From: Methyloligella halotolerans
Lineage (GTDB): Bacteria > Pseudomonadota > Alphaproteobacteria > Rhizobiales > Methyloligellaceae
DNA length: 64,000 nt
Reading direction: 5' to 3'
NCBI RefSeq assembly: GCF_001708935.1
Contig: NZ_MASI01000007.1
Span: 62,001-126,000 of the forward strand
A model generated the notes under the pieces. The model saw only the letters and a program-made list of their open reading frames with translations, had not been told where the DNA came from and ran no database searches. The translations under genes and the position numbers were made by a program. Below are positions 54,537 to 62,196 of this stretch, piece by piece. Numbering within the stretch: position 1 is the stretch's first letter; every line of letters starts with the position of its first letter.

Positions 54537-54745
54537 GGTCTTCTAACCTCAAGCCCTGTAAGCCGCCCAATGTCCCACCCCTGGTCGGCTGCTACGGGTA
54601 TCCAATAAGGATAATCTAGCAAGCCACGACGGGACGTAAAGCGGCTTTTGTCGAAGCCTTCCCGCCTTGCGTGCAAAACCTACGCGAACCCGCACCTCAG
54701 TTGTTCGTTGAAGCGACGTCGCAAATTGTCTGGGAAATCGTGGAT

Positions 54746-55306
54746 TTAGCCGGATTTCTTCTGCCGGCGATCCCATGGATTGGAGTCCAGCACGACCTTG
54801 ATTCTGTCCCCAGCCGGGATCTCCTCGAGCTCTTTTGTGAAATCCTTGTACTCGGTCTTCGCCTCGATGGAGGCGAGCCCGTGCTGCAGGTGGGAGCGCC
54901 ACTCCAGCAGCCGTCTCCAGCCCCTCGCATCGCCGCCCTGCGGCGGGGGCTGAACACCCACGGCGAGCAGACGCCGCATCAAGGTCTGGGCGGCCTCGCT
55001 CTCGTCGTAGCCGGCCTTGACGAGAAGATCGATGATGGCGCTGACGCGCGCAAGCAGCGCGTCGCTCGGAGGATAGTTCTTGCGACGGTTTTTCTGGGAA
55101 CTCGTGCCCTTGCCGTCGACCAACCCTTTAAGGTCGATCAAGGGCTGAAGCGCCGTTTCGGAGATCCCGTCCTCGCGCAGATGGTCGATGACGACGTCGA
55201 GACATTTCAGACTCAAGGTCGTCGGCGGGACGTCGGCAGCGAGCGCCCTCTGTACGGCCGTAAGGGCCGCTTCGAGCTGCTTCGTATCGATGGCTGACGT
55301 TTGCAC
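54746..55306 (-). CDS. conserved hypothetical protein
   Basis: A 186-residue soluble protein with a mostly helical pattern: KQLEAALTAVQRALAADVPPTTLSLKCLDVVIDHLREDGI, ALLARVSAIIDLLVKAGYDESEAAQTLMRRLLAVGV and RRLLEWRSHLQHGLASIEAKTEYKDFTKEL. I do not recognise a family, and there is no signal peptide. The C-terminus is positively charged (DRRQKKSG). It is isolated, with about 260 bp to the tRNA gene on one side and 210 bp to gppA on the other. Confidence 0.55.
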   Translation of the reverse strand: MQTSAIDTKQLEAALTAVQRALAADVPPTTLSLKCLDVVIDHLREDGISETALQPLIDLKGLVDGKGTSSQKNRRKNYPPSDALLARVSAIIDLLVKAGYDESEAAQTLMRRLLAVGVQPPPQGGDARGWRRLLEWRSHLQHGLASIEAKTEYKDFTKELEEIPAGDRIKVVLDSNPWDRRQKKSG

Positions 55307-55565
55307 GCACTCTTCTCCGCGTCGCTCGAGATGGCCCGAAATGCTCGAATCCTGAACGATTCAGCGCCTTCTCCAGTTTCAATCTCTCAAATACGAGTAA
55401 ACGTTTTGTAGCGAGAACGCCCGAAAGTCGCTGCCTCGCGTCTGCGCAAAGCGATGTAAGAGCCCTTGCAATCCGCCCGGACCTTTGGGTAGAAGGGCGG
55501 TTCGAAGGGACGCAAGGCGCGGCCTTGCCTCTCCGGCTATAGGTCCCATCTCTTAAGGATCGTGA

Positions 55566-55639
55566 TGGGGGATCGTCTAACGGTAGGACAGCGGACTCTG
55601 ACTCCGCCAGTCTAGGTTCGAATCCTAGTCCCCCAGCCA
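55566..55639 (+). tRNA. tRNA-Gln (anticodon CTG)
   Basis: The acceptor stem is TGGGGGA (55566-55572) with TCCCCCA (55629-55635), discriminator G and encoded CCA. The anticodon stem is GCGGA/TCCGC with loop CTCTGAC, so the anticodon is CTG (reads CAG, Gln). The D-arm TCGTCTAACGGTAGGA and the T-arm GGTTCGAATCC are standard. Confidence 0.97.
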
Positions 55640-55731
55640 TTCCTTCGCTCGATCGCGCGAGTTCGCAGCGTCATCGCACAAAGGTCCTTCGGACAGGGCA
55701 TCTTCAAGGTAAGGACATAAGAGGCGGTGCC

Positions 55732-56748
55732 ATGCTTCTGACCACGCGTCGCCGGATGATGGGTCTTGCCGCTGCCGCCCTCGGCGCCCGCTTCCTTCCG
55801 CCTCTGCCCGCCTTCGCCCAGGACGATTCTTCCTCCCAGACGGATCCTCAAGCCGATCCTGCCCTCGACGACGGTCTCGACAGCGGCGGCGAAACGGCGG
55901 CTGACGAGACGCCGCAATGCTTCGCCACCAAGGACTTCGCGCCCTGGACCGGCAAGGCGAGCAACGAGCTGGCCGGCGCGGGCATCAGCGAGGTCGAGAT
56001 GACGACGCCTTGCGACTTCCTGTGGACCAGCATCGATGTCTCGGAGAACTTCGAGGCCAAGATCTCCATCGTTGGTGGCGGCGACCCCGAAGGGACGCCC
56101 CTGGACAAGGCGTCGCTGCTCAAGGAGGACCACAAGCTCGTCATGCGAGATGCCAAGGGCAAGGTTCTGCGCGAGGTGAAGCTCTGTGGTGTCTGTACGG
56201 ATCTTCAGGACGACGAATTCAGCGTGATCCTTCCCCTAGAGTTCGCCCCCTATCTCAGGGAGGAGAAGAGCCTCTCCTTCGGCCTGAAGATGGGCGGTAA
56301 AGAGGACTGCAGCTTCACCGTGCCCCTCGAGCCCATGCGCGAGGCACTGGCATGGGCCTCGGAGCAGCGCGACAAGCTTCAGAGCGATCTCGACGAAGGA
56401 AAATGCGAGCAGCCCCAAGCCTGCTTCTTCACCACCGCCTGCTGCGGCGTGCTGGGGCTCCCCGACGATTGCTTCGAGCTCGCCGCCCTTCGCCGCTATC
56501 GCGACGAGGTGCTGGCCAGAACCCCCGAAGGCCGGCACGCCATCGCCGAGTATTACCGCGTGGCGCCGGTCATGCTGGAGGCGCTTCGCGGCCCTGCGCG
56601 AACCCGCACCCTCATCAAAATTTATTGGCAGTCGATCCTGCCGAGCGCGATTGCCGCGAAACTTAAACTGAACCGCTTAACATTCAGAATTTATTCGGAC
56701 ATGATCGGCAGGTTGGAGCGGGACATCCTTTCGACCTCGACGCGATAG
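55732..56748 (+). CDS. Tat-exported CFI-box-CTERM protein
   Basis: A 338-residue protein with a twin-arginine-like leader (TTRRRMMGLAAAALGA, then AFAQD). The mature N-terminal part has DLxT-type beta-rich segments with paired Cys (TPCDFLWTS and KLCGVCTDL). The C-terminal box is CFFTTACCGVLGLPDDCFEL, then ALRRYRDEVLARTPEGRHAI and YYRVAPVMLEAL, matching CFI-box-CTERM domains except that the usual CFIATA reads CFFTTA and an extra Cys pair is present. Such boxes occur on surface or envelope proteins of unknown role. Confidence 0.75.
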   Translation: MLLTTRRRMMGLAAAALGARFLPPLPAFAQDDSSSQTDPQADPALDDGLDSGGETAADETPQCFATKDFAPWTGKASNELAGAGISEVEMTTPCDFLWTSIDVSENFEAKISIVGGGDPEGTPLDKASLLKEDHKLVMRDAKGKVLREVKLCGVCTDLQDDEFSVILPLEFAPYLREEKSLSFGLKMGGKEDCSFTVPLEPMREALAWASEQRDKLQSDLDEGKCEQPQACFFTTACCGVLGLPDDCFELAALRRYRDEVLARTPEGRHAIAEYYRVAPVMLEALRGPARTRTLIKIYWQSILPSAIAAKLKLNRLTFRIYSDMIGRLERDILSTSTR

Positions 56749-56863
56749 ACGACCTCGGTCGCGCCTTCGCCTAAATCAGGCCGAGATGGTGCCCTAGTCG
56801 GCCATTACCTTGGCCGCAACCAATCAAAATTGGCTGTCGCCCTCGTTTCTGTAGAGGCAAGAG

Positions 56864-57532
56864 ATGTCCACCAGGGGCCCCTCCCCGTTCGTGTTGCAAG
56901 CTGGCGCAGACCGCAAAGATTCGGTCCCAGACGCTCGCAACGCTCCGCACAATGTTCTGGAATTCGGCCACGGACAGCCGCAGCTCGGGCCGTCGCGCTA
57001 TGTGCCCGCGCCATCGCCTGCCCCGCGGGCTTCATATGGCGGAGCGCAGGCCTGGGCGGCCCAGCCGTCACCGGACCCCTGGCCGGCCCCTTGGCCCGAG
57101 ACATCCCCCGCGACATCTGCCGCGCCTTGGCCCGAAGACGAATATGCGGCCACCTGGACGGAAGCTCCGGCCCCGTTCCCCGGCACGGCCGAGCCTTATG
57201 ACCGCAACCATCTCGACGAGCCGCTGGAGCCGCTTTCCGAGCGCCTCGATCGCCTGGGCGCACCGTCCGGCTTGGAGCTGATCCACTCAGACATGCTCGA
57301 TCGCTACGCCGAGGCGGAAGCCGAGCAGACCGAGGATGCCGAGACCGACTGGTACGCCAGCCGCATCGCCGGCGCCCGCTCCTGGGCGAGCATGGAGAAC
57401 AGCCTCGACACCCTGATCTCGGATTACGAGAAACGCCATCATCAGGCGAATATCTACGTCGCTGGCGGGATCGGCGGCGCGGTGGTTCTGACCCTGATCG
57501 CGCTCTCCGCCTTCCTGATGCTCGCCAGCTAG
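56864..57532 (+). CDS. hypothetical protein with Pro-rich region and C-terminal membrane anchor
   Basis: A 222-residue protein. Residues 40-110 are rich in Pro, Ala and Trp (QPSPDPWPAPWPETSP). An acidic segment follows (LEPLSERLDRLGAPSGLELIHSDM and AEAEAEQTEDAETDWYASRI). It ends with one helix (ANIYVAGGIGGAVVLTLIALSAFLM) just before the stop. This tail-anchored layout suggests a membrane-tethered adaptor. I do not recognise a family. It is convergent with the cysNC gene at 57569. Confidence 0.6.
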   Translation: MSTRGPSPFVLQAGADRKDSVPDARNAPHNVLEFGHGQPQLGPSRYVPAPSPAPRASYGGAQAWAAQPSPDPWPAPWPETSPATSAAPWPEDEYAATWTEAPAPFPGTAEPYDRNHLDEPLEPLSERLDRLGAPSGLELIHSDMLDRYAEAEAEQTEDAETDWYASRIAGARSWASMENSLDTLISDYEKRHHQANIYVAGGIGGAVVLTLIALSAFLMLAS

Positions 57533-57568
57533 GCGAGCCTTCGCCCGACCTGAACGGCCTGCGGGGGG

Positions 57569-59479
57569 TTAGATGATCCCCCGCGAGCGCAGCTCCGCCA
57601 ACAGCTTCTCCGACAGCTCTTCCGGCGTGGACTCCCGCGTCGAAAGATCGAAATCCGGGTTCTCCGGCATTTCGTAATCGGAATCGATACCCGTGAAATT
57701 GGTGATGAGCCCGGCGCGCGCCTTCTTGTAGAGGCCTTTGGGATCGCGGCTCTCGCAAAGCTCCAGCGGCGTATCCACGAAGATCTCCAGGAACTCGCCC
57801 TCGTCGAACAGCTCCCGCGCCATGCGGCGCTCAGAGCGGAAGGGCGAGATGAACGACACCATCACGATCAGGCCCGCATCCACGAAGAGCCGGGCCGACT
57901 CCGCCACCCGGCGGATATTCTCCACCCGGTCGGCGTCGGAGAAGCCGAGATCCTTGTTGAGCCCGTGGCGCACATTGTCGCCGTCGAGCACATAGGTGTG
58001 CCGCCCCATGGCGTGCAGCCGCTTCTCCATCATGTTGGCGATGGTGGACTTGCCCGAGCCGGAAAGCCCCGTGAACCAGAGCACGCAGGGCTTCTGCCCC
58101 TTCAGGGTCGAACGCGCGCCCTTGTCGATGGAGAGCTCTTGCCACTTCACGTTTGTCGCCCGGCGCAGCCCGAATTCGATCATGCCCGCCGCCACCGTCA
58201 GATTGCTCAGCCGGTCGATGAGCAGGAAGCTGCCCGTCTCCGGGCTCTGCCCGTAAGAATCGAAGGTCAGCGGCCGGCCGGTGCTGATATTGCAGGCGCC
58301 GACCTCGTTCAGCTCGAGTGTCTTGCCTGCGACGTGATCGAGATTGTCGATATTGAGCTTGTGCTTGAGCGCGCTGATGGTCGCCGTGGTTTCCTGAGCC
58401 CCGCATTTGAGGGCGTAGGAACGGCCCGGCAGCATGGGCTCCTCGTCGAACCAGATCAGCTTTGCCGCGATCTGGTCGGCATTGGAGGGATCCTCGTCCG
58501 GCTTGGCGATGATATCGCCGCGGCTCGCATCCACCTCCTCGGCGAAGACCAGCGTCACCGCCTCCCCCGCCTCGGCCATATCCAGATCGCCGTCGCCGGT
58601 CACGATGCGCGCCACATGCACCGCCTTGCCCGACGGATGGATGACCACTTCATCGCCCACAGAGATGGCGCCGCTGGACACGGTCCCCGCATAGCCGCGG
58701 AAATCGAGATGGGGGCGGTTGATCCATTGCACCGTAAAGCGGAACGGCTGGGTCTTCGGCGCGCGGCCCACCTGGACGGTCTCCAGATGCCCCATCAGAG
58801 TCGGCCCGTGATACCATTGCATATGGGCGCTGGGCGCGATGACGTTATCGCCCTTCAGCGCCGACAGCGGGATGAATGCCACGTCCTCGAAGCCGAGCGG
58901 CTTGGCGAAGCTGTTGAAGTCGTCGGCGATCTCGTCGAAACGCGCTTCGTCGTAATCGATGAGATCCATCTTGTTGACCGCCACTGCGATCTTCTTGATG
59001 CCGAGCAGCGACACGATGCAGGCATGGCGCCTGGTCTGGCTGAGCACCCCGTTCCGCGCATCCACCAGCAGGACGGCGAAATCGCAGGTCGAGGCGCCGG
59101 TCGCCATGTTGCGGGTGTACTGCACGTGGCCCGGCGTATCGGCGACGATGAACTTCCTGCGGGGCGTGGAGAAGTAACGGTAGGCGACGTCGATCGTGAT
59201 GCCTTGCTCGCGCTCCGCCTGCAGCCCGTCGACCAGCAGCGAGAAATCGATATCGTCCGCCCCGCCATGGCCGTCCCGGCGGGCGCCCTTGAGCTGATCC
59301 TCGTAAACCTGGGCCGAATCCACCAACAGCCGCCCGATCAGCGTGCTCTTGCCGTCATCCACGCTTCCGCAGGTGAGAAAGCGCAGAAGCCCGCGCCCTT
59401 CCTCTGCCGCAAGCCGCTCCAACAGACGCGTCTCGGCCTCGGTCTCGGCTTCATCTCCGACAACTTTCAACTGGGTCAT
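57569..59479 (-). CDS. cysNC: bifunctional sulfate adenylyltransferase large subunit / APS kinase
   Basis: A 636-residue fusion. Residues 1-440 form the CysN GTPase: CGSVDDGKSTLIGRLL (P-loop), then DTPGHVQYTRNMATG and AVNKMDLIDYDE, followed by elongation-factor-like barrels. From about residue 455 comes CysC: LWFTGLSGSGKSTIANMMEKRL, DGDNVRHGLNKDLGF and VMVSFISPFRSERRMAR. Together with CysD it activates sulfate to APS, and the kinase part makes PAPS for sulfation or assimilation. The start overlaps the CysD stop by one base, and the fused arrangement (NodQ-like) is common in Rhizobiales. Confidence 0.95.
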   Translation of the reverse strand: MTQLKVVGDEAETEAETRLLERLAAEEGRGLLRFLTCGSVDDGKSTLIGRLLVDSAQVYEDQLKGARRDGHGGADDIDFSLLVDGLQAEREQGITIDVAYRYFSTPRRKFIVADTPGHVQYTRNMATGASTCDFAVLLVDARNGVLSQTRRHACIVSLLGIKKIAVAVNKMDLIDYDEARFDEIADDFNSFAKPLGFEDVAFIPLSALKGDNVIAPSAHMQWYHGPTLMGHLETVQVGRAPKTQPFRFTVQWINRPHLDFRGYAGTVSSGAISVGDEVVIHPSGKAVHVARIVTGDGDLDMAEAGEAVTLVFAEEVDASRGDIIAKPDEDPSNADQIAAKLIWFDEEPMLPGRSYALKCGAQETTATISALKHKLNIDNLDHVAGKTLELNEVGACNISTGRPLTFDSYGQSPETGSFLLIDRLSNLTVAAGMIEFGLRRATNVKWQELSIDKGARSTLKGQKPCVLWFTGLSGSGKSTIANMMEKRLHAMGRHTYVLDGDNVRHGLNKDLGFSDADRVENIRRVAESARLFVDAGLIVMVSFISPFRSERRMARELFDEGEFLEIFVDTPLELCESRDPKGLYKKARAGLITNFTGIDSDYEMPENPDFDLSTRESTPEELSEKLLAELRSRGII

Positions 59480-60387
59480 CAGAAATAGCCTTCCTGCTTC
59501 TTCTTCTCCATGGAGCCGGACTGATCGTGATCAATCACGCGCCCCTGACGTTCTGAGGACCGCGACTGCACGATCTCTTCGATGATCTCGGGCACCGTGC
59601 TGGCGGTGGATTCCACCGCCCCCGTCAGCGGATAGCAGCCGAGCGTGCGGAACCGGATCATCCGCATTTCCGGCGTCTCGCCTTCGTTGAGCGGCAGCCG
59701 GTCGTCGTCGACCATGATGAGCGCGCCGTCGCGCTCAACCACAGGCCGCTTCTTGGCGAAATAGAGCGGCACCACGGGGATGTCCTCCAGATAGATGTAG
59801 GTCCAGACGTCCAGCTCGGTCCAGTTGGAGAGCGGAAACACCCGCATGCTCTCCCCCGGCGCCATGTGGGAATTGACCAGCCGCCAAAGCTCCGGCCGCT
59901 GGCGCTTCGGATCCCAGTTATGGGAGCTGTTGCGGAAGGAGTAGATGCGCTCCTTCGCTCTGGACTTTTCCTCGTCCCGGCGCGCGCCGCCGAAAGCCGC
60001 GTCGTAGCGCCCCTCGCCAAGCGCCTGCTTCAGGGCCTGGGTCTTCATGATGTCCGTATGAAGCGCGCTGCCATGGGTGATGGGCGAGATCTGATCGCGC
60101 AGCCCTTGCGGATTCGTATGGACGCGCAAATCCAGCTCCAGCCGTTCCGCCTCGCGATCGCGGAATTCGATCATCTCGCGGAATTTCCACGTCGTGTCGA
60201 TGTGGAGCAGCGGAAAGGGCGGCTTGCTCGGATAGAAGGCCTTGAGCGCCAGATGCAGCAGAACAGACGAATCCTTGCCGATCGAGTAGAGCAGCACCGG
60301 CTTGTCGAACTCCGCCGCCGCCTCGCGCATGATGTGGATGCTCTCCGCTTCCAGCTGGCGGAGATATGTGGACAGCGATTTCTTCAA
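59479..60387 (-). CDS. cysD: sulfate adenylyltransferase small subunit
   Basis: A 302-residue PP-loop protein. [39 protein letters not shown] gives the PP-loop (SIGKDS), followed by [38 protein letters not shown] and [16 protein letters not shown]. These are the standard CysD motifs. It heads the operon with cysNC, overlapping by one base, and the complex makes APS from sulfate and ATP, driven by GTP hydrolysis. No CysB-type site was recognised upstream. Confidence 0.96.
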   Translation of the reverse strand: MKKSLSTYLRQLEAESIHIMREAAAEFDKPVLLYSIGKDSSVLLHLALKAFYPSKPPFPLLHIDTTWKFREMIEFRDREAERLELDLRVHTNPQGLRDQISPITHGSALHTDIMKTQALKQALGEGRYDAAFGGARRDEEKSRAKERIYSFRNSSHNWDPKRQRPELWRLVNSHMAPGESMRVFPLSNWTELDVWTYIYLEDIPVVPLYFAKKRPVVERDGALIMVDDDRLPLNEGETPEMRMIRFRTLGCYPLTGAVESTASTVPEIIEEIVQSRSSERQGRVIDHDQSGSMEKKKQEGYF

Positions 60388-60489
60388 AAGACCCTCACTC
60401 GAGGCGTTGGAAAGGAGCAGTTATAGCGGAAATTGTGGCCCTATGGGGCCGCCCGGGGCCGCAGCCTGCGGCACCTGCCCGCGCTGCGG

Positions 60490-61434
60490 TCAGGCATCTC
60501 GGGCGTGAGCGCCGCCATTTAACCCCGGCTTGCCGCTTTCGGCGGACTCATCGTTTTCGCGTGATTCCTGCTCTTCGGGAGATCCGGCGACCTCGGCAGG
60601 CGTCTCGGCTTCCTTCGCCATCTCTTCGGCCTCGGCGCGTTCCGCCTTGGCCCGGACCCGGTAGCGATGGAAACTCAGTGGGATCACGGCCAGATAGATC
60701 AACGATCCGACGGAAAGAGTGACGCTCGGATAGGTGAGAAGCAGCGCGACGAACAGCGCTCCTAGCACAAAGACGGGCAGCACATATTCCCGGGAGATGC
60801 GCTTGCCGATCAGCTTGCCCGAGAAGGTCGGCACCCGGCTCACCATCAGAAGCCCGATGGCGATGGTGTAGATCAGAACCAGCGGCGTGAGGGTCGGCAG
60901 ATGCAGTCCCAAATCCTGCAGATAGAGCGGCAGCAACAGGATGATGGCGCCCGCCGGCGCCGGAACCCCGACGAAATAAGCGCTCTTCCAGGCCGGCTGG
61001 TTGGGATCGTCCAAGGCCGCGTTGAACCGCGCAAGCCGCAGCGCCGCGCAGACCGCGAAGACGAGCACGGCGATCCACCCCATGCCGCGCAGATCCTCCA
61101 GGGCCCAGCTGAAAACGATGATGGCCGGCGCCACGCCGAAATTGACGAAATCGGCCAGGCTGTCGAGCTCCGCCCCGAAGCGGGTCGAGGCCTTCAACAG
61201 CCGTGCGAGCCGGCCGTCGATACCGTCCAGGAAGGCCGCGAAGACGAGGGCCGCCACCGCGACGTCCCAGCGGTTCTCGATCGCCATCCGGATGGCCGTC
61301 AGGCCGGCGCAAAGCCCCAGCAGGGTGAAGAAATTCGGGACGAGAACGCGGATCGGAATCTGCCCGCGCGGAAACACCCGCGGCCGCGGCTTCCGGTCTT
61401 CTCGTTGTGGATCGAACGGTGGAAATATGGACAC
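60490..61434 (-). CDS. pssA: CDP-diacylglycerol-serine O-phosphatidyltransferase
   Basis: A 314-residue membrane enzyme with about eight helices. The CDP-alcohol phosphotransferase motif D-x2-D-G-x2-A-R-x8-G-x3-D-x3-D is present as DGIDGRLARLLKASTRFGAELDSLAD (residues 90-115). It makes phosphatidylserine from CDP-diacylglycerol and serine. The C-terminal 60 residues are charged (AKAERAEAEEMAKEAE and so on) and cytoplasmic, longer than the enzymatic core needs. It follows psd on the same strand by 26 bp. Confidence 0.94.
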   Translation of the reverse strand: MSIFPPFDPQREDRKPRPRVFPRGQIPIRVLVPNFFTLLGLCAGLTAIRMAIENRWDVAVAALVFAAFLDGIDGRLARLLKASTRFGAELDSLADFVNFGVAPAIIVFSWALEDLRGMGWIAVLVFAVCAALRLARFNAALDDPNQPAWKSAYFVGVPAPAGAIILLLPLYLQDLGLHLPTLTPLVLIYTIAIGLLMVSRVPTFSGKLIGKRISREYVLPVFVLGALFVALLLTYPSVTLSVGSLIYLAVIPLSFHRYRVRAKAERAEAEEMAKEAETPAEVAGSPEEQESRENDESAESGKPGLNGGAHARDA

Positions 61435-61460
61435 GCGCGGAATCCGCAGATTCGAGTGGG

Positions 61461-62174
61461 TCAGCTGATCCGGACGCGGCGCGGGCTCTCACCGCTTTTC
61501 AGGTCCGCCAGCACCGTCTCTCCGCCTATCGCCCGCTGACCGGGCGACACCAGGGCAAGCCCCTGGCTTGGCATATAGACGTCGATACGGCTGCCGAAAC
61601 GGATCAGCCCGATCCGGTCGCCAGCTTGGAGGGTATCGCCCTCCTCGACGAAAGTCACGATGCGCCGGGCGACGAGGCCCGCGATCAGAACCAGGCCGAT
61701 GCGCTGCCCCTCCGGCGTTTCGATCACCAGGATACGGCGCTCGTTCTCCTCGCTCGCCTTATCCAGCTCGGCGTTGAAGAAAGCCCCCGGCACATAGACG
61801 TTGCGCACGATACGCCCGGAGACCGGACTGCGGGCGATATGCACGTCGAAGATCGACAGGAAAATCGAGATCCGAGCCCACGGGCCACCGGAAAGCGCCA
61901 GTTCCCCCGGCGGGACGGTCTCCTCGGCGAACACGACCCGACCGTCGCCCGCGCTGACGACCAGGCCCTCGCGTTGCGGTGTCACCCGGTCCGGATCCCG
62001 GAAGAAATAGGCGCACCATGCGGTGGCGATGACACCGAGCCAGCCCAGCGGCGCGGCCAGAAAGAACAGGATGAGGGTCGCCACGCCGAAGGCGAATACG
62101 AATTTATGGCCGTCCCGATGGATGGGGACGAACACGTTGGCGATCGTATCGAGAAGATTGTGCCGGTCGGTCAT
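61461..62174 (-). CDS. psd: phosphatidylserine decarboxylase proenzyme
   Basis: A 237-residue PSD of the short Psd-A type. An N-terminal membrane helix (VFAFGVATLILFFLAAPLGWLGVIA) precedes AYFFRDPDR, ISIFLSIFDVHIARSPVSG with the catalytic His and Asp region, and LIRFGSRIDVYMP, where the GS pair is the self-cleavage site that creates the pyruvoyl group. It converts phosphatidylserine to phosphatidylethanolamine. The adjacent pssA supplies its substrate and an ABC exporter gene lies upstream, as is usual in Rhizobiales. Confidence 0.95.
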   Translation of the reverse strand: MTDRHNLLDTIANVFVPIHRDGHKFVFAFGVATLILFFLAAPLGWLGVIATAWCAYFFRDPDRVTPQREGLVVSAGDGRVVFAEETVPPGELALSGGPWARISIFLSIFDVHIARSPVSGRIVRNVYVPGAFFNAELDKASEENERRILVIETPEGQRIGLVLIAGLVARRIVTFVEEGDTLQAGDRIGLIRFGSRIDVYMPSQGLALVSPGQRAIGGETVLADLKSGESPRRVRIS

Positions 62175-62196
62175 GGCGCCCGTTGTTTCTCAGACT

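Noticed and set aside
55566-55639. tRNA-Gln as an integration site of an island
   Set aside because: There is no integrase, and no duplicated tRNA 3' end was noticed nearby.
57965-59488. 507-residue plus-strand frame opposite cysNC
   Set aside because: It mirrors the codon pattern of cysNC, has no domain of its own and no ribosome binding site.
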